Part shown: piece after piece, positions 15,717 through 23,970 of the stretch | Layout: every line of letters begins with the position of its first letter | Position numbering within the stretch: position 1 is the stretch's first letter | From: Paramixta manurensis | Lineage (GTDB): Bacteria; Pseudomonadota; Gammaproteobacteria; Enterobacterales; Enterobacteriaceae | Reading direction: 5' to 3' | Assembly (NCBI RefSeq): GCF_013285385.1 | Contig: NZ_CP054212.1 | Span: 744,001 to 808,000 of the forward strand | DNA length: 64,000 bases | Notes under the pieces: model-generated | Database searches by the model: none | What the model was told of the DNA's origin: nothing | Seen by the model: only the letters and a program-made list of their open reading frames with translations | Translations under genes and position numbers: made by a program

Positions 15717-16157
15717 ATGAAATATACCCTCCAGGAAGGATCTTTCTCCCTTTATCAAAGCGACTGGCTAGATAACAGTATGAATATTCTGCGTGACGAT
15801 GCTAACGGTATTTCCGTGGTTATCAGCCGTGGACCAATCCCTGCTGACAGCGATTTCGAACAAGAATTCCACCGACAGTGGGATACGCTACGTCCGCAGA
15901 TGGGGCAATTAAAACAATCTCCGTTCGAGCGCGTGAGTGTGGGAGAAAACCACCAGACTCGCGGCGTCGAAGTGACCAGCGAATATCAGCGCAACGGGCA
16001 GCAACTATTTCAGCATCAGTTAGCGGTACAAGCAATTGATAAGCCCTACATGCTGGTTTTTACTTACTCCGCGCTGCGTCCGTTTAATGATGAAGACGCA
16101 CAACGTTGGCAAAACCTGAAAGATTCTTTGGCATTGGTACCGGTGCAGGACGTTTAA
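15717..16157 (+). CDS. Eag chaperone (DcrB/DUF1795) for the downstream Rhs effector
   Basis: 146 aa, the usual length of an EagR/DUF1795 protein. It opens with the typical TLQEGSFSLYQSDWLDNSMN and has ISRGPIPADSDFEQEF. Eag chaperones bind the transmembrane and prePAAR region of PAAR-Rhs effectors, keep it soluble and help load it onto VgrG. The gene ends three bases before the rhs start, as is usual for a chaperone-effector pair. Its GC content is normal, in contrast to the AT-rich immunity genes before it. Confidence 0.9.
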   Translation: MKYTLQEGSFSLYQSDWLDNSMNILRDDANGISVVISRGPIPADSDFEQEFHRQWDTLRPQMGQLKQSPFERVSVGENHQTRGVEVTSEYQRNGQQLFQHQLAVQAIDKPYMLVFTYSALRPFNDEDAQRWQNLKDSLALVPVQDV

Positions 16158-16160
16158 TCC

Positions 16161-19100
16161 ATGGATAATCACGCGGCGCGTAAGGATGACGACCTCATCC
16201 ATTCCAGTATTTTCGCGGACATCACCAGCATTGTAGCGGAAGGTGCGGCCTATGCGGTTATCGGCGCTGCCGTGGGCGCAGCGGCGGCGGCTGCCGCACC
16301 GTTAGCCGGTGCCGGTGCCGTGGCTGCCGGTCTGGCCGCCGTGGGCTCCAGTTGCTTACTCAGCGGCATTATCGGCGGCGTGCTGGCGAACCTGACCGGC
16401 GTGGCGGATGACATTTCCGCTGCTGCTTCCGGGCTTGGCAACTTCCTCTTCCCACCGTCGGTCAGCGGCAAGATAACCAGCGGAGCGGTTAATGTATTAA
16501 CCAACGGTAAACAGGCTGCGCGGGCGGCGGGTAAAGCGCCGGATGCCAGAACGCCGCCGCCGGAACCACAATCCCCGCTCAGTTTTCTCGACTACGGACG
16601 TGAACTGTTGGGCGCCGCCGGGCAGATAGCCAGTTCCTTCTGGCAACCGGTGGTCGCCGGTCCGGCGGCGGGCGCCTCGCCACTGCAGCAGGACACCATT
16701 TCCTGTGAAAAACACTCTGGCCCGCAGTATCTGGCGGAAGGTTCGTCAACGGTGTTGATTAACGGACAGCCAGCGGTGCGCGCCAGGGATCGCTCTACCT
16801 GTGAAGCGACGGTATCAGACGAGGTTTCGCCGGACGTGGTTATTGGCGGCAATGCGGTGGTGGTGCGTGAGATAAAAAGCGGCAAAACGCCGGGGCTGGC
16901 ACTGGCGATGATGATATTGCCGCTGCTGCGTGGTCGACCGGGGCAGGTGCTGAAAAATATGCCCTGCGCGCTGGCAGGCGCCATCGGCGGTATGGCGGCG
17001 GACATGGCCGTCAACGCGGCATTTTCCTCGTTCTACCCGGTTCATGCCGCCACCGGCGTTAAGGTGCTGAATGATGATAACGATCTCGACTTCAGCCTGC
17101 CGGGGCGTTTTCCGCTGCGCTGGCAGCGCAACTACAACAGCCTGACGACGCGCGAAGGGTTGTTTGGTCGCGGCTGGGCGACGCTGTTCGATACTTACCT
17201 GGAACTGAATGGCGACGAAGCCACGCTGTACGACGAGACCGGGCGCGAACTGCGTTTTCAGCTCCCGGAGGTACGCGAGCCGCTATACAGCCTGAGTGAA
17301 GGGCTGATTATCCGGCGCGGGCCGGACGGCGCGCTGGTGATTGCCGACGATGATGGCAGCCGCTGGTGCCTCTATCGCCCAACGCGACATAACCCAGCGG
17401 TGCTGCGACTGGCTTCGGTCAGCGATGAGTATGCCAACGGGCTGGAACTGTCGTATGACGAAGCGGGGCGTCTGGTACGTCTCCATGATGCGCCCTGCGC
17501 CATTGACGTCACGCTGCACTACGAAGACACCCGCCATCCGCGCTGCGTGACCGCGCTGTCGCACTTTGACGGTGAGCGGCACTGGCCGCTAATGCGTTAC
17601 GGCTATGACGGACACGGCCAACTGGCGACGGTCACCGATGCGGCGGAGGTGACCACCCGCGCGTTTCGTTACAACGATCAGCAACTGATGGTCTGGCACC
17701 GACTACCGGGCGGGCTGGAGAGCGAGTACCGCTGGGCGCATTTCGACCACTGGCGGGTAATCGAAAACCGCACCAGTACCGGTGACGGCTGCCGCATGGA
17801 TTATGACCTTGATGCCGGGCTAACCACTGTCACCACTTATGATGGTGAAACCCGCCAGCATTATCAGAACGCGCAGGCACTGGTTACGCGCTTCGTTGAC
17901 GAGCGCGGTGCAAGCTGGCTGTTTGACTGGGATGAGAACGAACAGCTTATCGCCACCACCGACCCACTCGGTAATACCGTACGCTACCGCTACGATGACG
18001 CCGGAAATCGCGTTGAGGAAATCGACGCAGACCATAACACCCGCGCCACGCAATGGCTGGCGCACCGTGCGTTACCCACGGCCGTAACGGAGGCCGATGG
18101 GGCCACCACACGTTTTTATTACGACGAGCGCCATGCGCTTTCACAGGTGGTACTGCCGGGTGGCGGCAGCGAACGCTTTGAGCGTGATGAATATGGTCAG
18201 GTCACGGCGCAGACCGATGCGGCGGGCGGCGTTCGCCGCCTGGAGTACAACGAGGCGGGGCAGGTGATCCGCGCCACAGATTGTTCCGGTTATACCACGC
18301 GCTACCGCTATCATCCGCTGGGCTGGCTGCTGGCAGAAATTACCGCCAACGGCGAGGAAACGCGCTATGAGTATGACGCCGCCGGTCGTCCGGTCGCGTT
18401 GTACCGGCCCGAGAACTGGCAGGAGACGCTGGAGTGGAGCCCACAGGGATTGCCGCTGGCGCACCATGCGGCGGACGGCAGGCGCAGCGAGTTCCGCTAT
18501 GATGCCGCCGGTCGCCTGACCGCCACCCGCAATCCGCAGGGGCATGAGGTGCAGCGCGAGTACGACAATCGTGGACGCATGACGGCGCTGGTCAATGAAA
18601 ACGGCGAGCGCTACGGTTTTAACTGGGGTAAGGGGTCGTTGCTGGAAGTGGAGACCGGGCTGGATGGTACGGTGACCCACTACGGATATGATGCCTGTGG
18701 GCGCACCGTCAGCCGTACCTTTGCTTACGGCACGCCGGACGCTTTCAGTCATCATTTTCGCTACGATCCACGCGGTATTTTGATCGCCCGCGCCACGCCG
18801 GAGGCGGAGACACGCTGGCAGGTTTCGGCAACCGGGCAACTGCTGCAGGCCTCGGTGCATCCGGCACTGGGCGACGGCGTCTACACCCGTGCGGCAGATC
18901 AGACGGTTCGGTTTGAGTATGATCCTTCCGGCGCGCTTATTGCCGAAGAAGGGGAGAACGGGCGCGTCGGGTATCAGTATGATGCGCTGGGCAACCGCAC
19001 CGCCGTCACACTGCCAGACGGCCGACAGTTAAAGCAGCTTTACTATGGCAGCGGGCATCTGCTGAGCATTGCGCTGGACGGCCTGCCGGTCAGCGACTTT

Positions 19101-20573
19101 ACCCGGGATACCCTGCACCGCGAGCTGAGCCGCAGCCAGGGTACGTTAACCAGCCGCAGCGGCTATGACCGGCTGGGGCGTTTACAGCAGCGCGATGTGT
19201 TCGCCGGACAGGCGCAGCGTCCGGCGCCGCGTCACTGGTCACGGCACTGGGACTACGACTATCGCAATAACCTGATACGGGAAGAGCAGGACGATAACCC
19301 GTTTAGCTGGCGGCGCTGGCAGTACGACAGCGCCGGGCGGCTGCTGAAGCAGGACGGGGCGCAACCGGACCATGAACAGTGGTCGTGGGACGCGGCTTCC
19401 AATCCGCAGGATGGAGGCGTGGCGCCGGTACGGCACAACCGGGTGACGCGGCTGAACGGCATTCACTGGCGTTATGACGCCTTCGGACGCGTTGCGGAGA
19501 AGGATAACGGGCGGGAGACGTGGCATTACCGCTATGACAGCGAGCACCGGCTGAGCGAGGTGGTGCACCGCACGCGTGGACGCGACCGGCCAGAGACCCA
19601 CGTCAGCTTCCGCTACGACCCGCTGGGACGGCGCATCAGTAAAAGTCGCTGGCAGGCGCAGCACGGTCAGCGTCAGGGACGGGTACGCACCACGCGGTTC
19701 GTGTGGGAAGGGATGCGGCTGCTGCAGGAGATTCATGATGAGGTGCCGCTGACCTACGTGTATGCGGACCAGGGCAGCTATGAGCCGCTGGCGCGGATTG
19801 ACGGCGTGAGCCAGCCGGAGATTTACTGGTTCCACTGTGCGCCGAACGGCATGCCGGAGCGGCTGACGGACACAGAGGGAGAGGTTCGGTGGCACGGCCA
19901 CAACAGCGCGTGGGGCAAACTGCTGCGCGAGGAGCGGCTGAATGGCCCCGGTTACGCACAGAACCTGCGCATGCAGGGACAGTACCTGGACCGTGAGACC
20001 GGGTTACATTACAATTTATTCCGTTATTACGACCCGGACTGTGGGCGCTTCACGCAGCCGGACCCGATAGGGCTGGCGGGCGGGATAAATCTGTACCAGT
20101 ATGCGCCGAATGCGCTGGGCTGGGTGGACCCGTGGGGGTTGATGAAATGTAGTGCTCCAAATGGTTACAAAAGTGGAGATGTCGATCCTCACGGAAAACT
20201 ATCTCCGGGAGTTAATCGTGCAGTAGGGCATAAAAACAGTAAAGCTGATGGTTTTGTTCAAAGTCACCACCCTATTCAGGACGCATGGGCCAAGAAAAGA
20301 ATTAATGATTATCAAAGAAATTCTGCTCCTGCAACGCTACTAAAATCGTCATCTGGTAGCCCGCATGCAGCTATCAGTACTGCACAGCGTGCCCGAAGAG
20401 CTGCAACTGGTGGCTGGGATACAACCCTGAAGCAAGAATTTAATATTAGCTATAAAGAAATGTTAGACGCTGGCGTGCCTACTAATCAGGCCCGTAAATC
20501 TCTCGGTGATGCATTTAAATATTTTGATAGACTCAGAGAAAGCAACATGGGCAATCCGTTCTTTGACATTTGA
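16161..20573 (+). CDS. rhs: prePAAR-PAAR Rhs effector with SHH-type nuclease tip
   Basis: 1470 aa. The N terminus carries a prePAAR motif (AARKDDDLIH, fitting AARxxDxxxH). A hydrophobic Ala/Gly-rich segment (about 33-80) and a PAAR domain (about 190-240, STVLINGQPAVRARDRSTC) follow. The large YD-repeat Rhs shell runs from about 300 to 1323. The conserved QPDPIGLAGGINLYQYAPNA-to-DPWGL border marks the self-cleavage site. The tip (about 1330-1470) is AT-rich and has QSHHPIQDAWAKK, the signature of the HNH/EndoVII-fold Tox-SHH nucleases, so DNA cleavage in target cells is the likely activity. The Eag gene lies directly upstream and a SUKH-like immunity gene directly downstream. No frameshift is seen. 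Its 3' core sequence is repeated in the displaced cassettes downstream. Confidence 0.92.
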   Translation: MDNHAARKDDDLIHSSIFADITSIVAEGAAYAVIGAAVGAAAAAAAPLAGAGAVAAGLAAVGSSCLLSGIIGGVLANLTGVADDISAAASGLGNFLFPPSVSGKITSGAVNVLTNGKQAARAAGKAPDARTPPPEPQSPLSFLDYGRELLGAAGQIASSFWQPVVAGPAAGASPLQQDTISCEKHSGPQYLAEGSSTVLINGQPAVRARDRSTCEATVSDEVSPDVVIGGNAVVVREIKSGKTPGLALAMMILPLLRGRPGQVLKNMPCALAGAIGGMAADMAVNAAFSSFYPVHAATGVKVLNDDNDLDFSLPGRFPLRWQRNYNSLTTREGLFGRGWATLFDTYLELNGDEATLYDETGRELRFQLPEVREPLYSLSEGLIIRRGPDGALVIADDDGSRWCLYRPTRHNPAVLRLASVSDEYANGLELSYDEAGRLVRLHDAPCAIDVTLHYEDTRHPRCVTALSHFDGERHWPLMRYGYDGHGQLATVTDAAEVTTRAFRYNDQQLMVWHRLPGGLESEYRWAHFDHWRVIENRTSTGDGCRMDYDLDAGLTTVTTYDGETRQHYQNAQALVTRFVDERGASWLFDWDENEQLIATTDPLGNTVRYRYDDAGNRVEEIDADHNTRATQWLAHRALPTAVTEADGATTRFYYDERHALSQVVLPGGGSERFERDEYGQVTAQTDAAGGVRRLEYNEAGQVIRATDCSGYTTRYRYHPLGWLLAEITANGEETRYEYDAAGRPVALYRPENWQETLEWSPQGLPLAHHAADGRRSEFRYDAAGRLTATRNPQGHEVQREYDNRGRMTALVNENGERYGFNWGKGSLLEVETGLDGTVTHYGYDACGRTVSRTFAYGTPDAFSHHFRYDPRGILIARATPEAETRWQVSATGQLLQASVHPALGDGVYTRAADQTVRFEYDPSGALIAEEGENGRVGYQYDALGNRTAVTLPDGRQLKQLYYGSGHLLSIALDGLPVSDFTRDTLHRELSRSQGTLTSRSGYDRLGRLQQRDVFAGQAQRPAPRHWSRHWDYDYRNNLIREEQDDNPFSWRRWQYDSAGRLLKQDGAQPDHEQWSWDAASNPQDGGVAPVRHNRVTRLNGIHWRYDAFGRVAEKDNGRETWHYRYDSEHRLSEVVHRTRGRDRPETHVSFRYDPLGRRISKSRWQAQHGQRQGRVRTTRFVWEGMRLLQEIHDEVPLTYVYADQGSYEPLARIDGVSQPEIYWFHCAPNGMPERLTDTEGEVRWHGHNSAWGKLLREERLNGPGYAQNLRMQGQYLDRETGLHYNLFRYYDPDCGRFTQPDPIGLAGGINLYQYAPNALGWVDPWGLMKCSAPNGYKSGDVDPHGKLSPGVNRAVGHKNSKADGFVQSHHPIQDAWAKKRINDYQRNSAPATLLKSSSGSPHAAISTAQRARRAATGGWDTTLKQEFNISYKEMLDAGVPTNQARKSLGDAFKYFDRLRESNMGNPFFDI

Positions 20574-20607
20574 TATGCTGTCGCATGAAATCAAGAGGTA
20601 ACTAGTT

Positions 20608-20970
20608 GTGAATAAAAATGAAATTTTAGATGAGCTTAAGGTTGTCGAGAATAGTCTTAATATCAAGCTTCCAAATAAATACAAACAGTTCTCATCTGAG
20701 GAAGTAAAAGATATAGATGCTTACGAAATCCAGACAAGTCAGGGAAATACTGTATATATTTATAATTACAAAGACCTTTTAGAACGAAACGAAACATACA
20801 CCATACAAGATGTTGAACCAGATTATTTATTAATAGGCCAAGATGGTGACCTTGGTTATTTTATAAATGTGAAAGATAATAGTGAACTCATCTATAGCTT
20901 AGATCTGGGCGCTCTTGGAAGTCTGGATATGGATGAAGAAGCTAAAGATATTTATGATTTAAGATCCTGA
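20608..20970 (+). CDS. SUKH (SMI1/KNR4)-like immunity protein for the SHH nuclease tip
   Basis: 120 aa from GTG 20608, supported by AAGAGGTAAC just upstream. There is no signal peptide, as expected for an inhibitor of a cytoplasmic nuclease. The layout resembles SUKH-superfamily immunity proteins: an N-terminal helix with LNIKLPNKYKQF and then DYLLIGQDGDLGYFINV. It is AT-rich like the tip and starts 34 bases after rhs. The pairing with the SHH tip is inferred from position; SUKH proteins are known partners of many nuclease toxins. Confidence 0.75.
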   Translation: MNKNEILDELKVVENSLNIKLPNKYKQFSSEEVKDIDAYEIQTSQGNTVYIYNYKDLLERNETYTIQDVEPDYLLIGQDGDLGYFINVKDNSELIYSLDLGALGSLDMDEEAKDIYDLRS

Positions 20971-20991
20971 TCCCAATAAAATATGATAAAT

Positions 20992-21031
20992 AAAAGCCGG
21001 AAGCGATCCTAATGATATTGTCGGCTTTTTT
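20992..21031. terminator. Terminator-type hairpin, copy 1 of a repeated cassette end
   Basis: Stem AAAAGCCG (20992-20999) pairs with CGGCTTTT (21022-21029), followed by T residues on the + strand. The loop contains gaagcgatcctaatgat. Related hairpins with the same loop core (ggaagcgatccc-atgat-c) occur at 22577 and 23971, each after the immunity gene of a cassette. The A-rich left flank could also make it act on the minus strand. Confidence 0.7.
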
Positions 21032-21192
21032 ACTTTTAACCGTCAGTTGTGTCTATACCACAATCAGTAGCAGACAACCTTCTTTGACCGTCACCGGACC
21101 ATCGATGTTAAATTCCGCTTCCCTGAGCAAGTCGCCCTTAAAATGCAGGTCGGTATATTGCGGTCACTTTTTAAACGCCCGCACTGCGCCGT
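21032..21192 (-). pseudogene. Antisense remnant of an unknown gene, copy 1
   Basis: Read on the minus strand from about 21150 the sequence gives LHFKGDLLREAEFNIDGPVT and then VKEGCLLLIVV before a stop, running towards the shared hairpin. It resembles the minus-strand reading at 24008-24180 (SLKVLDGCLMLIPDSCEETQ) and so appears to come from the same lost gene. I do not recognise the family. The + strand 60-codon frame at 21012 here has no gene-like features. Confidence 0.4.
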
Positions 21193-21579
21193 AGGTGGAG
21201 ACCCGCTGGAACGGCGCATCAGTAAAAGTCGCTGGCAGGCGCAGCACGGTCAGCGTCAGGGGCGGGTACGCACCACGCGGTTCGTATGGGAAGGGATGCG
21301 GCTGCTGCAGGAGATTCATGATGAGGTGCCGCTGACCTACGTGTATACGGACCAGGGCAGCTATGAGCCGCTGGCGCGGATTGACGGCGTGAGCCAGCCG
21401 GAGATTTACTGGTTTCACTGTGCGCCGAACGGTATGCCGGAGCGGCTGACGGACGCGGAGGGTGAGGTTCGCTGGCACGGCCACAACAGTGCGTGGGGCA
21501 AACTGCTGCGCGAGGAGCGGCTGAACGGCCCCGGTTACGCACAGAACCAGCGCATGCTGGGACAGTACCTGGACCGTGA

Positions 21580-21658
21580 CAAATTTGTCTGGAACAAATT
21601 TGAACAGCGCATAAGCGCTGGCCCCGAAGGGGTGAGCCTCATGGATGAGGCGAGTATT
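21580..21658. repeat. 79-bp MITE-like palindromic element inside the displaced rhs core
   Basis: The insert, absent from the full rhs, starts caaatttgtctggaacaaat. It contains three consecutive small hairpins: AGCGC-ATAA-GCGCT, CCCC-GAA-GGGG and GCCTCAT-GG-ATGAGGC. It ends gcgagtatt. Precise boundaries come from comparison with 19996-19999. Such structured short elements are usually non-autonomous mobile repeats. It breaks the rhs reading frame. I see no second copy in this window. Confidence 0.7.
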
Positions 21659-21774
21659 CCGGGTTACATTACAATTTATTCCGTTATTACGACCCGGACT
21701 GTGGGCGCTTCACGCAGCCGGACCCGATAGGGCTGGCAGGCGGGATCAACCTGTACCAGTATGCGCCGAATGCG

Positions 21775-22188
21775 TTGGGCTGGGTGGATCCTTGGGGGTT
21801 GATGAAGTGTGAAAGCAGCAGACCAACTAAACGCTTGCCTCCACATGTTGAAGGTGAATATTTATACAGGGGAATTCATCGAGGCCATCCAGACGAAGCT
21901 AATGCTCTTAAGGGACGTGTTACTCCTGGTAATATAAAGTCAAAAATTACTGAAGAAGAGCACAACACTGGCGAATTATCAGCAAACAGTCCTTTTACGT
22001 CATGGACAAGGGATCCTGATATTGCCAGAAAATTTGCTAAAGATGATGGTGTGATCTTAAGGGTCAGGACTGGTGCGCCTAAAGAAGGGGCTGGTTGGTC
22101 ATGGGCATGGTCACCAGATAAATACTACGAGCAAGAAGTCCTCCTTAGAGGGCCTCGAAGCGGAGATATTGAGGTGTTCTTGCCATGA
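21775..22188 (+). CDS. Orphan Rhs tip resembling an arginine ADP-ribosyltransferase
   Basis: Open frame of 137 codons from a TTG within the rhs core. The tip proper starts after DPWGLMK at about 21811 (126 residues). It has the three R-S-E landmarks of arginine-type ADP-ribosyltransferases in order: YLYRGIHRGHP (Arg), SPFTSWTRD (S-T-S-like) and YYEQEVLLRG (E-x-E). No ribosome binding site is seen, so it is probably silent as it stands. It overlaps its immunity gene by 4 bases (ATGA). Two ADP-ribosylglycohydrolase genes lie 2.4 and 5.4 kb downstream. The catalytic class is inferred from motifs only. Confidence 0.65.
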   Translation: MGWVDPWGLMKCESSRPTKRLPPHVEGEYLYRGIHRGHPDEANALKGRVTPGNIKSKITEEEHNTGELSANSPFTSWTRDPDIARKFAKDDGVILRVRTGAPKEGAGWSWAWSPDKYYEQEVLLRGPRSGDIEVFLP

Positions 22189-22571
22189 AAAAAAACACTT
22201 ATGAACAATCAATTTTGTATTCCATATCACCAAGTCTTCTACGGCAATATATTGTATTAGATGATGTAAAAAATTTGCGTCTAATAGAAAAAGATCGCAG
22301 AAGGGCTATTGAAGAAATAGATATTCATATTGAGAATGTCCGAAAGAATAATAGTGATATAATTGGTTACTCACTACTTAAAAAAAATCTTGAATCTAGT
22401 TCTGATGAAACTGTTTATATTTTAAGTGGTTATGACATGAAATACGGATTTGATTTATATTTGGATAAATCAAAGTCACATCCTATTGGTGTTGCAATAA
22501 TAAAACTTAGAATAAAAAGTGAAGAAGAGTTGAAATGGGAAAGAGAGGTGCTAGGTATTAAGCATTCCTGA
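22185..22571 (+). CDS. Putative immunity protein of the ADP-ribosyltransferase-like tip
   Basis: 128 aa, starting in an ATGA overlap with the end of the tip, which is strong positional evidence for an immunity role. It has no signal peptide and is rich in Lys, Glu and Ile (TYEQSILYSISPSLLRQYIV, YILSGYDMKYGFDLYLDK). I do not recognise the family, and it does not look like an ADP-ribosylglycohydrolase. It is followed at once by the shared cassette-end hairpin. Confidence 0.6.
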   Translation: MKKNTYEQSILYSISPSLLRQYIVLDDVKNLRLIEKDRRRAIEEIDIHIENVRKNNSDIIGYSLLKKNLESSSDETVYILSGYDMKYGFDLYLDKSKSHPIGVAIIKLRIKSEEELKWEREVLGIKHS

Positions 22572-22576
22572 ATTAG

Positions 22577-22611
22577 AGCTGGAAGCGATCCCCATGATCC
22601 TTCCGGCTTTT
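22577..22611. terminator. Terminator-type hairpin, copy 2 of the repeated cassette end
   Basis: AGCTGGAAG (22577-22585) pairs with CTTCCGGCT (22600-22608) with one G-U pair, followed by TTTG. The loop CGATCCCCATGATC matches the loop core of copies 1 and 3. It lies just after the 22185 immunity gene. Confidence 0.6.
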
Positions 22612-22722
22612 GTTTCAGCTGCCAGCCCGGGACCGCAGCGACAGTTATTGGATCTGCTCAATCCCCCGCTCCTGCTGTTCAAGCCAAGTCTACTCCTGTC
22701 GCCGCCGGATCCACGGAAAAAA
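22612..22722 (-). pseudogene. Antisense remnant of an unknown gene, copy 2
   Basis: The minus strand carries a degraded coding stretch with WLEQQERGIEQIQ and several stops. It aligns with the minus-strand reading LRQEQERLEQ-KREIEHTRQ in copy 3 (24008-24180), including the bases leading into the shared hairpin. It was probably a Glu/Gln-rich coiled-coil C terminus. Several short + strand frames over it are not genes. Confidence 0.45.
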
Positions 22723-22739
22723 ACGACGGGTAGATCAGC

Positions 22740-23057
22740 TGAGGGTACCGCTACGACAGCGAACATCGTTGACGGAAGTGACCGGTCAGTCTCGGGACCG
22801 CAACAAACCTCACACACAGGTGAGCTTCCGCTACGATCCACAGAGATGCTGCATCAGTAACCTCGGGAGATTTAGGGGATCTGTCAGTAAGGATTGACAT
22901 ATCTAATCCGCAAGGACTAAGGATGCTTTCAGGAAACGACCCCGGGGCAAATGAATTTTGGTTGCCCGAAAGGAAAACGTCCGGTGGAATACCTGAAGCG
23001 GTTATTAATCAAACTTCTGTAACTGATGCTGTGATTCAACCCATTGTGAAAAAGTAA
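22740..23057 (+). pseudogene. Displaced rhs core scrap and truncated toxin tip
   Basis: 22745-22860 is a diverged piece of rhs core: YRYDSEHRL-like, then VSFRYDP and CISN, compared with 19525-19640 of the full rhs. From about 22860 another frame continues to TAA 23055-23057 and reads IDISNPQGLRMLSG, NEFWLPERKTSGGIPEAVIN and then VTDAVIQPIVKK. This is a plausible toxin C terminus but too short to be a whole tip. The cassette has therefore lost most of its tip by deletion while keeping its immunity gene at 23074. Confidence 0.6.
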
Positions 23058-23073
23058 CGTATAAAGATCATGT

Positions 23074-23289
23074 ATGGTTAAGGTGATATTTAGTGGCTAT
23101 GGAATTGACATAATAGAAAATAATGGCATTTTTTATATTAAATATGACGATGGTGGTTTAATTAGTAAAGATATTGAATCAGAGATTATAAAAGAAGAAG
23201 CTATTAAAGCTCAATTGAGTTCTAAAGATGCTTCTGAAATAATTATTTTAACTCAAAAAAGAGACAAAATTAATCTGCCAAAAATTTAG
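23074..23289 (+). CDS. Small immunity-like protein after a truncated tip
   Basis: 71 aa (VKVIFSGYGIDIIENNGIFY, EEAIKAQLSSKDASEIIILT), with no signal peptide. It begins 17 bases after the toxin tail stop. The size, the paired beta-strand start and the later helix are like the small cytoplasmic immunity proteins that follow polymorphic-toxin tips. I cannot name the family. Its partner tip is now only a fragment, so the gene is an orphan that may be kept for protection against kin. Confidence 0.55.
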   Translation: MVKVIFSGYGIDIIENNGIFYIKYDDGGLISKDIESEIIKEEAIKAQLSSKDASEIIILTQKRDKINLPKI

Positions 23290-23334
23290 ATATATACTGA
23301 TTATGAGAAATCCCTGCTCTGTATATGCGTTTGA

Positions 23335-23514
23335 GGACTGGCGGGCGGGATAAATCTGTACCAGTATGCGCCGAATGCGCTGGGGTTCGTGAGGAGGGGA
23401 ATTGTAAGAATATCTGGAATGATTTCCAGAGTAGATCAAATAACATTCTCAAAGGAAGATCGGATTGTCGCTATGGCGGAGGCGTTTTTTGAGCACGCAC
23501 CTATTTATACTTAA
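23335..23514 (+). pseudogene. Displaced rhs core end fused to a short toxin tail
   Basis: An open frame without a start codon reads LAGGINLYQYAPNALG, identical to the end of the Rhs core, and then FVRRGIVRISGMISR to HAPIYT and TAA at 23512-23514. Some 40 codons of tip remain, so most of the tip is deleted. The normal DPWGL border is missing: the core breaks off three residues early. It is the fourth rhs 3' end in this locus. Confidence 0.7.
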
Positions 23515-23518
23515 TATC

Positions 23519-23635
23519 GTGGCAGAGGAGAAGGTACTTCTTAGATGTTATTGCGGAGCAACTAATAGTTTAGCGCTATTAACAAATAATCGGTTATCTA
23601 CGGCTCAATGGATTATTGTGATAGCAGAGAAATAA
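23519..23635 (+). other. Short coding-like stretch (38 codons)
   Basis: From GTG 23519 the frame reads EEKVLLRCYCGATNSLALLT to IVIAEK and a stop. The composition is protein-like, but there is no clear ribosome binding site and no known family. It may be a leftover of the same decayed tip, in a second frame. Confidence 0.2.
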
Positions 23636-23679
23636 AATATTAAATCGAAACTCATTAATATTACTTGAGGACAATGATT

Positions 23680-23961
23680 ATGTCTGGATTAGAACAATAT
23701 TACGCCGGAGATAAAAAATGGAAAAGTTATGTGGATTTTTATGCTGAAGATTATTTAGATGATAATGCTCGCTTACTTTCTGAAAAGCTAAATGGACATT
23801 TGGATCTGGCCATCATTATCTACGGTAAAAGAGGGATTAAAGAAGCTTTTTGGTGGATAGAGCAAGAGGTTCCGGCATTAGAAGGCATTAAGCCACTCGA
23901 TTGTCTTCAGACTCCCGAATTACTCAACCGTCTTCGCGAATGTGTAATGCGTATGCCATAA
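23680..23961 (+). CDS. MbcA/ParS-like (DUF2384-type) small protein, putative immunity
   Basis: 93 aa from ATG 23680, chosen because GAGGA at 23667-23671 is ideally spaced (8 nt); ATG 23674 is too close. The C-terminal part (ALEGIKPLDCLQTPELLNRL) resembles the toxin-binding domain of Xre/MbcA/ParS antitoxins (P-L-x-C/W-L-x-T-P-E). In toxin-antitoxin systems that domain caps RES-domain NAD-degrading toxins. Here it stands where an Rhs immunity gene is expected, after a decayed tip. The resemblance is limited to about 25 residues, so the function is tentative. Confidence 0.5.
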   Translation: MSGLEQYYAGDKKWKSYVDFYAEDYLDDNARLLSEKLNGHLDLAIIIYGKRGIKEAFWWIEQEVPALEGIKPLDCLQTPELLNRLRECVMRMP

Positions 23962-23970
23962 ATCTGATAA

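Larger units (their letters stand above)
21200..22188 (+). pseudogene. Displaced rhs 3' cassette (core fragment plus toxin tip)
   Basis: 21200-21579 aligns without gaps with 19617-19996 of the full rhs (constant offset 1583). After a 79-bp palindromic insert (21580-21658), 21659-21810 aligns with 19999-20150 (offset 1660). The insert replaces 2 bases, so the core is shifted by 77 bases (out of frame) before the tip. The core fragment has no start of its own. From 21811 the sequence departs from the full rhs and encodes a different tip. It is best read as an older tip pushed downstream when the SHH tip was acquired, now silent unless recombination through the shared core restores it. Confidence 0.85.

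Noticed and set aside
16250..17045. Several minus-strand frames within the N-terminal part of rhs
   Set aside because: Shadows of the GC-rich rhs gene, with no start signals and no recognisable products.
21012..21194. 60-codon + strand frame after the SUKH-like gene
   Set aside because: It begins inside the terminator hairpin; the region is better explained as a minus-strand gene remnant related to those at 22.6 and 24.1 kb.
22594..22860. 88-codon + strand frame (and a 95-codon frame overlapping it)
   Set aside because: Both cross from the antisense remnant into the rhs core scrap; neither has gene-like features over its full length.
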